From NCBI GenBank assembly GCA_015655095.1, contig JAATFR010000397.1, forward strand, positions 1-11,369: DNA of 11,369 nucleotides. The letters are read 5' to 3'. Each line of letters starts with the position of its first letter. Position 1 is the first letter of the stretch. The DNA comes from Hyphomicrobiales bacterium. GTDB taxonomy: Bacteria > Pseudomonadota > Alphaproteobacteria > Parvibaculales > Parvibaculaceae. This document shows positions 7,489 through 11,369 of this stretch, piece by piece. Position numbers and translations under genes: made by a program. The notes below the pieces were generated by a model. It did no database searches, had not been told where the DNA came from, and was given only the letters and a program-made list of their open reading frames with translations.

Positions 7489-7546
7489 AAAATGCTCAGT
7501 CTTGTGGAATCCTCCCTTCCGGATCGCATTTGGGAGGCCGTAGGCC

Positions 7547-7774
7547 GTGTATGTCTGTATCTGCAATGCCTTGAATGACCGTCAGGTCAGCCATGCGCTG
7601 GACCAGAACCCGGCTATTGCAGCGCCTGCCGGTGTACACAGGGCCTTGGGTTGTCGGACCCGATGTGGCCGCTGCCTCCCTGCCATTGCTTCCATGATGG
7701 ACGAGCGCCGTCCTGGTAAATGCGGGATGATTTGCCCTCCGGGGGATATGGGCATGGCGCTGGCCGCCGACTGA
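7547..7774 (+). CDS. bfd: Bacterioferritin-associated ferredoxin (Bfd)
   Basis: A 75-residue [2Fe-2S] ferredoxin that binds bacterioferritin and passes electrons to its haem so that stored Fe(III) leaves as Fe(II). It starts MYVCICNAL, as Bfd proteins do (C4 and C6). The second ligand pair is in CGRC (C40 and C43), giving the expected C-x-C...C-x2-C set for a BFD-like Fer2 domain. The start codon is GTG at 7547, fixed by GGGAGG at 7532-7537 and by the conserved N-terminus. Three extra cysteines (C36, C59, C63) and a Gly/Pro/Met-rich tail are unusual compared with E. coli Bfd. bfr begins 139 bp downstream on the same strand, the classical pairing. Such genes are commonly under iron control. 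Confidence 0.9.
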   Translation: MYVCICNALNDRQVSHALDQNPAIAAPAGVHRALGCRTRCGRCLPAIASMMDERRPGKCGMICPPGDMGMALAAD

Positions 7775-7782
7775 GATGTGCT

Positions 7783-7840
7783 AAGTATTCTCAACTGCAC
7801 AGTCCAAGTATTCGCAACTAACTACGCGAATTATTATCAA
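7783..7840 (+). promoter_or_regulatory. Candidate iron-regulator sites in the bfd-bfr gap
   Basis: Two direct copies of a 14-mer, AAGTATTCTCAACT (7783-7796) and AAGTATTCGCAACT (7806-7819), are 23 bp apart and differ at one base. Their complement contains TGAGAATACTT, which resembles a Fur half-site. At 7832-7840 TATTATCAA reads TTGATAATA on the other strand, another Fur-like half (TGATAAT). A TTGACT at 7854-7859 could be the -35 of a bfr promoter, although no good -10 follows at 17 bp. Iron control of bfr is expected from the family. The exact regulator (Fur, Irr or another) cannot be told. Confidence 0.4.
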
Positions 7841-7913
7841 TGAAATGAAAGGCTTGACTGTTTTCTCCTTGCAGTTCAAGCATGAGACCTGACCCGGTTA
7901 GAGGAGAATTACC

Positions 7914-8396
7914 ATGAAGGGTGATCGCAAGGTTATCGATTATCTGAATCAGGCGTTAAAACTGGAACTGACGGCAATCAATCAGTATTTCCTTCACGCC
8001 CGCATGTTCCGCCACTGGGGCTTTCACCGTCTGGCCGAGATCGAATACCATGAGTCCATTGACGAGATGAAGCACGCCGACAGGCTGATCGAGCGGATTT
8101 TGTTCCTCGATGGCTTGCCCAATCTTCAGGATCTGGATCGGCTGCTAATCGGCGAAACGGTCCGCGAGGCGCTGGATTGCGATCTCAAGGTCGAATACAA
8201 GGCCCACCCCTTCTACAAGGAAGCTATCTCCTATTGTGAAGAGGTTAAGGATTACGTTACCCGCGAATTGCTGGAGAGCATTCAGGAATCCGAGGAGGAG
8301 CATATTGATTTCCTTGAAACCCAGCTTGAGCTTTTCGACAAGGTGGGCGAGCAGAATTATCTCCAGAGTCAGCTTGGCGACAAATCGCCGGGCTGA
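7914..8396 (+). CDS. bfr: Bacterioferritin
   Basis: A 160-residue, full-length bacterioferritin subunit. Twenty-four subunits form a hollow cytosolic shell that oxidises Fe(II) and stores the mineral. All diiron ferroxidase residues are present: E18, E51, H54, E94, E127 and H130. The haem-ligand M52 is also present, in HESIDEMKHAD, so this is the haem-binding type able to accept electrons from Bfd. The ATG at 7914 has GAGGAG seven bases upstream. It follows bfd by 139 bp with probable iron-regulated sites between. No intrinsic terminator is evident after the stop; the sequence turns sharply AT-rich there. Confidence 0.97.
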   Translation: MKGDRKVIDYLNQALKLELTAINQYFLHARMFRHWGFHRLAEIEYHESIDEMKHADRLIERILFLDGLPNLQDLDRLLIGETVREALDCDLKVEYKAHPFYKEAISYCEEVKDYVTRELLESIQESEEEHIDFLETQLELFDKVGEQNYLQSQLGDKSPG

Positions 8397-8525
8397 TCTT
8401 CTTGTTCTTGATAGTAAGCTAACGTAATAGTGTTATTTTAATATATAATTATTATAAATAAATAAATTTTGTAATGTAGACTGTATTTTGTAAGATCTGA
8501 TTTAGGGAGGCGCACAATTTGAAAT
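8397..8525. other. AT-rich spacer after bfr
   Basis: Strongly AT-rich sequence, mostly A/T between 8410 and 8480, with no gene and no clear hairpin terminator for bfr. It marks the left edge of a low-GC island continuing to about 9180. AGGGAGG at 8504-8510 is a ribosome-site-like motif for the degraded gene that follows. Confidence 0.5.
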
Positions 8526-9241
8526 ATGGAATTATACTTGATGCGGATGTTTATCTTTTCGATTATCTCTCTTTTTATTGACGGTTAATGCTCTGGCGGA
8601 ATATCGCTTTGTTCTCCCGGAGAATGAGGGGAAATTATCAAATCAGGATAATCAATATTCATTTCTAGGGTGACGTCGATCAGGTGAAAATCATCGATCT
8701 CAAAACCGTTATTGATAAATTTAATATCGATTATCCCGTAGCAATCGTTAGTGGTGGTTACTCGCTTAAACCGGATGAGCTAAATAGACAAGCTGAAGTG
8801 CTTCAAAACATGAATAACTATTTTCTCTGGACGTATAAAAGAGTGTACCAACATAAAAGAGAGCGACATTCGCCAATTGCTTTCAGCGGAAAATAAGTCC
8901 CGAACAGTTCAGGATGCTGAAGCTGTAAAGATTGGGCTTTCCAGCAAAATTCTATCCGTTGAATACTCGGCGGGGGCTTCAGCCTATATCTATGATGACC
9001 CTAAAAATGGAAAAGATTAGGTTTTCCACCCGCCTGTTTCCCCTCAGATCGAAGCTGGACAGAATGTCTGTCTGGATGGAAAGAAGAGTTCTCAACCGAA
9101 AGTCAGCTTACACTGAAGCGTGTGCAGTCCGGCTCGAAAATCGCCAAACTGCGCGCTGCATTTTCTTGCTTTGATCCATTATCACCTGCCCCCATGGCTC
9201 ATGGGCTGGAAACATTGAGCCCTGACACGCCAGCATCGTAA
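8526..9241 (+). pseudogene. Decayed gene for a small exported protein of unknown family
   Basis: No single frame is open, but consecutive fragments in changing frames read as one protein of about 235 residues. The ATG at 8526 (or 8541) gives MRMFIFSIIS; one extra T in the T-run 8572-8576 then shifts the frame. If that is corrected, the text continues SLLLTVNALA-EYRFVLPENE, a good signal peptide. An extra G at 8668-8670 shifts into GDVDQVKIIDLKTVIDKFN. An extra A near 8836-8858 shifts into the fragment ESDIRQLLSAENKSRTVQDA. TAG at 9018-9020 interrupts (NGKD-stop-VFHPPVSPQIEAG), and a -1 shift near 9111 leads to LKRVQSGSKIAKLRAAF and the final TAA at 9239-9241, close to a terminator. Part of it (8684-8896) could be mistaken for a 70-residue gene starting at GTG. 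Base composition is much more AT-rich than the neighbours, suggesting horizontal origin. I do not recognise the family. Homopolymer sequencing errors are the main alternative for three of the breaks. Confidence 0.6.
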
Positions 9242-9258
9242 TCAGACCTGAAAAAAGA

Positions 9259-9284
9259 AAAGGCCCGGAGAAATCCGGGCCTTT
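9259..9284. terminator. Bidirectional intrinsic terminator, GAAA loop
   Basis: A perfect 11-bp stem (AAAGGCCCGGA / TCCGGGCCTTT) closed by a GAAA tetraloop. On the minus strand it is followed by TTTCTTTTTT and lies five bases beyond the stop of the DUF2946-like gene. On the plus strand it lies 17 bases after the end of the decayed gene and is followed by the weaker TTTCTCGTT. Confidence 0.88.
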
Positions 9285-9289
9285 CTCGT

Positions 9290-9709
9290 TCATGAATGGG
9301 GCCAGCCTTGAGGCGGATCGCGGGATTGAGGCGTGACCATGGAGGTTTCCGGCTCAATGAAGGTGCGCGCCGTGAAGTTCATGATCATGAAGCCGACGAG
9401 GGGAACCCCCAGATGGCCCCCGGGTGCCATGGAACAGAAATGAACGCAGACCTTGCAGCATTCGTCCCTGGCTGTGGCGGGAGCGGGATGTGGTATGCCG
9501 TCCTTGTCGACCCATATTTCGCGCGTCGCCCCTTTGCTGCATATCTCCATCCGGGTCAGGCCGGTGGTTCCACTCATCAGGACCGGCATCATGATATTGA
9601 GCAGCAGGGCGGCGAGGGCGAACCAGGCAGGTGCGCGCAGCAGAAGGGTGCCGGGAAAGAGGCTTCCCCGCACCGGCCCGCAGCATTTCATGCACACGCC
9701 TGTTTCCAT
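9290..9709 (-). CDS. Small membrane or exported Cys-rich protein, DUF2946-like
   Basis: A 139-residue protein. A hydrophobic segment at about residues 28-48 (ALAALLLNIMMPVLMSG) serves as signal peptide or membrane anchor. It is followed by the ICSKGATREIWVDKDG pattern and a Cys cluster, DECCKVCVHFC (82-92). The segment, the 'IC...G' pattern and a closing Cys-x2-Cys resemble DUF2946 (PF11162), a family of unknown function which I recall near metal, especially copper, uptake genes. No metal gene adjoins it here. The cluster is denser than the usual single CPxC. The ATG at 9709 has GGAGA rather far upstream; an ATG at 9691 (MKCCGP) is an alternative. It is transcribed divergently from the 9814 gene, and a terminator follows at once. 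Confidence 0.65.
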   Translation of the reverse strand: METGVCMKCCGPVRGSLFPGTLLLRAPAWFALAALLLNIMMPVLMSGTTGLTRMEICSKGATREIWVDKDGIPHPAPATARDECCKVCVHFCSMAPGGHLGVPLVGFMIMNFTARTFIEPETSMVTPQSRDPPQGWPHS

Positions 9710-9813
9710 GAGATGAAAAGTCTCCGGTATGCTTGTGAAGAGATAGGGGGCAGATTGCCGCGCGACTCCTTAATCGACTCTCTACGTTCACGTGCCTGGT
9801 TCAGGATTTCGAT

Positions 9814-10515
9814 ATGAATGGCCTTCTTTTTCTGCTCGCCGCCAACATTCTTCTGGCTTTCGGCCTTGCCGCGCTGGCGCTTGTTCTGGTGCGGTGGACG
9901 GCTTTATCAGGTCCTGGATTTGATCTGCTGGCTCCCGCCATGGCGCTTGGGGCTCTCCTCTTGATGGATGGGGCAGCAAGCGGGCTGGGTGTCTACCGGC
10001 TGCGGATGCCGATGGGTGCCTTTCTCGCCCTGCCGCTCCTTTTCGGCCTTGCCCCCATCGTCGCGGCCTATGGCGCTGCCCTGGCGGGCGGCACGGCCCG
10101 GCGGCCTGGCGATGTGTTGCGCGGTGCGGGGCCGCTGATGCTGCTGGCCGCGCTGCTGCTGTTGCCCTTCTGGTTGCTGCCCATGCCGGAAAAGCTCTGG
10201 CTTCTGCGCGGCTGGGCAAAGCTTTCCATTGAACTGAACTGGACCAATCTGGCGCTTGCGGGTCTCTTGGGCGCGCGGGTGCTCCTGATCGGACAGGGCC
10301 TGTTCTATCTGGGGAAAGGCTGGCGCTCTCTTCATGCCGCGCACAGCAGGCTTGCTCGTCCCATTCTCGTTCTGCTGGCGGTCTGGCTTTTCCGGGGCGC
10401 GGCGGATTTTCTGCCGGGCGAGGTGGCGTCCCGCATCGGTGATCTGGCGCTTGGGCTCGCGATATTTTCTTTCGGGCTGAAGGCTTTCAGTGTGGGAGCT
10501 GAAAAAGCTCGCTGA
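9814..10515 (+). CDS. Polytopic membrane protein of unknown function
   Basis: A 233-residue, very Leu/Ala-rich protein with about seven hydrophobic segments, roughly at residues 3-27, 35-58, 65-92, 105-122, 145-165, 180-195 and 205-226. It is therefore an integral inner-membrane protein. I recognise no family signature or catalytic motif. Charged loops are short; the most hydrophilic stretch is ARRPGDVLRG (95-104). The ATG at 9814 follows AGGA at 9803-9806 with good spacing. The GC-rich third positions look like native coding sequence. The 3' end runs 29 bp into the 3' end of the convergent MarC-family gene. Confidence 0.75.
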   Translation: MNGLLFLLAANILLAFGLAALALVLVRWTALSGPGFDLLAPAMALGALLLMDGAASGLGVYRLRMPMGAFLALPLLFGLAPIVAAYGAALAGGTARRPGDVLRGAGPLMLLAALLLLPFWLLPMPEKLWLLRGWAKLSIELNWTNLALAGLLGARVLLIGQGLFYLGKGWRSLHAAHSRLARPILVLLAVWLFRGAADFLPGEVASRIGDLALGLAIFSFGLKAFSVGAEKAR

Positions 10516-11146
10516 TGCCGTTCCACAGAATCTGTACGCCGATGCAGAGCAGGATAAAGGCTGACAGCCGCACCATGACAGAGGTTCCTGTTCGGCCCAG
10601 TACGCGTTCGATCTTGTCTGCATAGCGGTAGCTCAGATAGACGCTGATCGAGACGATGACGAGACCGGCCACTGCGGCGATACCCTGAAGGGCGAGATAG
10701 CCGAGGCCCGACGCGGCGATCTCCTTCTGGCTGCCCAGCGTGATCGCGGTGGCGATTGAGCCGGGGCCGACGGTCAGCGGCATGGTCATCGGATAGAAGG
10801 AACGGTCGAGGGCCGTCTGGTCGCCCATGCCCGGCGTCGACTGGCTTTCGATGGGGGTTTCTCCTGCATTGAGCAGCGTCCAGCCCATGCTGGTGACGAC
10901 AAGTCCGCCTGCGATGCGCACGACCGGGAGCGTGATCCCAAAAAACACAAGAACATGCGAGCCGACAAAGAGCGAGCCGAGCAGCAGCAGGAAACCGCCG
11001 ACGGCGATCCGGCGGGCCAGCATCTGCCGGGTGCCGGTGCTGCAATCGCGCGTCAGATTGTAAAAAATCGGCGCATTGCCGATCGGATTGATGATCGGAA
11101 AAAGCCCGGCGATGACCAGAAAAAGAACATTGATCGCGTCGCTCAA
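10487..11146 (-). CDS. MarC family integral membrane protein (UPF0056)
   Basis: A 219-residue membrane protein with about six transmembrane segments in two repeats. The family's paired motifs are visible: NPIGNAPIF at 20-28 and FYPMTMPLTVGPGSIATAI at 117-135. MarC was once thought to act in multiple antibiotic resistance in E. coli, but that role was later withdrawn; the family is now considered to have no established substrate. The start is TTG at 11144-11146, with GGGAGGG seven bases upstream and no nearby in-frame ATG, so the TTG is likely real. It lies 147 bp downstream of tRNA-Thr on the same strand. Its last codons overlap the convergent membrane gene. Confidence 0.9.
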   Translation of the reverse strand: MSDAINVLFLVIAGLFPIINPIGNAPIFYNLTRDCSTGTRQMLARRIAVGGFLLLLGSLFVGSHVLVFFGITLPVVRIAGGLVVTSMGWTLLNAGETPIESQSTPGMGDQTALDRSFYPMTMPLTVGPGSIATAITLGSQKEIAASGLGYLALQGIAAVAGLVIVSISVYLSYRYADKIERVLGRTGTSVMVRLSAFILLCIGVQILWNGISELFQLPH

Positions 11147-11293
11147 AAATGATCCCTCCCGCTATCCCCGGTCCCCGGCGCTCGAATCGGCTCCTCCCCC
11201 GGTGATCATAGACGCGCGCACATCCTGCAGGGCAGCAAAATCCATGGACGCAGGCAACATCCTCAGGCGAGACATATCCGGAATAATCAAAAA

Positions 11294-11369
11294 TGGTGCC
11301 GCTTGCGTGACTCGAACACGCGACCCCATCATTACGAATGATGTGCTCTACCAACTGAGCTAAAGCGGC
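11294..11369 (-). tRNA. tRNA-Thr (anticodon CGU)
   Basis: A complete 76-nt tRNA read on the minus strand. The acceptor stem is GCCGCTT/AAGCGGC. The D stem is GCTC/GAGC. The anticodon stem CATCA/TGATG encloses the loop TTCGTAA, giving anticodon CGU, which reads ACG. The T arm is GCGTG-TTCGAGT-CACGC. Discriminator A and CCA are encoded (11294-11297). It ends exactly at the window edge. Confidence 0.97.

Larger units (their letters stand above)
6751..7546. other. Long gene-free region between the DUF1329 gene and bfd
   Basis: About 800 bp. The ORFs here are short, overlap one another on both strands, and lack ribosome sites and recognisable protein features. The region must hold the divergent promoters of the DUF1329 gene and bfd, but I see no clean -35/-10 pair for either. 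On the minus strand, TTGACG ends about 85 bp upstream of the DUF1329 start but lacks a good -10. Dyads and repeats inside are listed separately. A small RNA is possible but not supported. Confidence 0.6.

Noticed and set aside
7210..7566. A 118-codon minus-strand ORF overlapping the start of bfd, and a 106-codon plus-strand ORF at 7039-7359
   Set aside because: They overlap each other on opposite strands, and both have mixed composition, no domain and no ribosome site. The first also conflicts with the bfd start.
8684..8896. A 70-residue gene starting at GTG in the AT-rich island
   Set aside because: Its frame is continuous with upstream and downstream fragments after single-base corrections, its ribosome site is poor, and its last residues are out-of-frame noise. 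It is treated as part of the pseudogene.
10332..11354. A 340-codon minus-strand frame spanning the MarC gene and running into the tRNA
   Set aside because: It overlaps the tRNA and the MarC coding region out of frame. The MarC frame has family motifs and a good ribosome site; this one has neither.
11294..11369. tRNA-Thr as an integration site for a mobile element
   Set aside because: No integrase, no repeated tRNA 3' end and no foreign sequence next to it within the window.

Overview
The window is an ordinary chromosomal stretch of a moderately GC-rich proteobacterium, most likely an alphaproteobacterium. The reasons are the long 'type 2' 2-isopropylmalate synthase, the form of the class A penicillin-binding protein and the GC-rich codon use. 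No rRNA or other strict taxonomic marker is present, so the genus cannot be named.

Layout: (1) 1-1720, minus: the first 573 codons of a bifunctional peptidoglycan synthase of the PBP1A class, cut by the window edge just before its last active-site motif. (2) 1721-2242: a divergent control region holding a good sigma-70 promoter, a 15-codon leader peptide with three Leu CTT codons, and GC-rich hairpins, which together look like a leucine attenuator for leuA. (3) 2243-3928, plus: leuA, closed by a bidirectional terminator. (4) 4038-6750, minus: a DUF1329 secreted protein followed by a six-Asp-box Ycf48-like propeller protein. These families usually sit beside an RND/MMPL permease, which is absent here, and a terminator separates the two genes. 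(5) 6751-7546: a long gene-free region with several dyads. (6) 7547-8396, plus: bfd and bfr, an iron storage and release pair with Fur-like sequence around them. (7) 8397-9241: an AT-rich island holding a decayed gene for a small exported protein of unknown family; its reading frame is broken by about four frameshifts and one stop. (8) 9290-9709, minus: a small Cys-rich membrane protein resembling DUF2946. (9) 9814-10515, plus: an unrecognised polytopic membrane protein, tail-to-tail and overlapping by 29 bp with a MarC-family membrane protein (10487-11146, minus). (10) 11294-11369, minus: a complete tRNA-Thr(CGU) with encoded CCA.

Functionally the window mixes housekeeping (cell wall, leucine synthesis, tRNA), iron storage and several envelope proteins. 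I see no defence system, CRISPR array, integrase or transposase. The points most worth following are the leuA attenuator, the degraded AT-rich gene, and the orphan DUF1329/Ycf48 pair. I did not find a convincing new multi-gene system.
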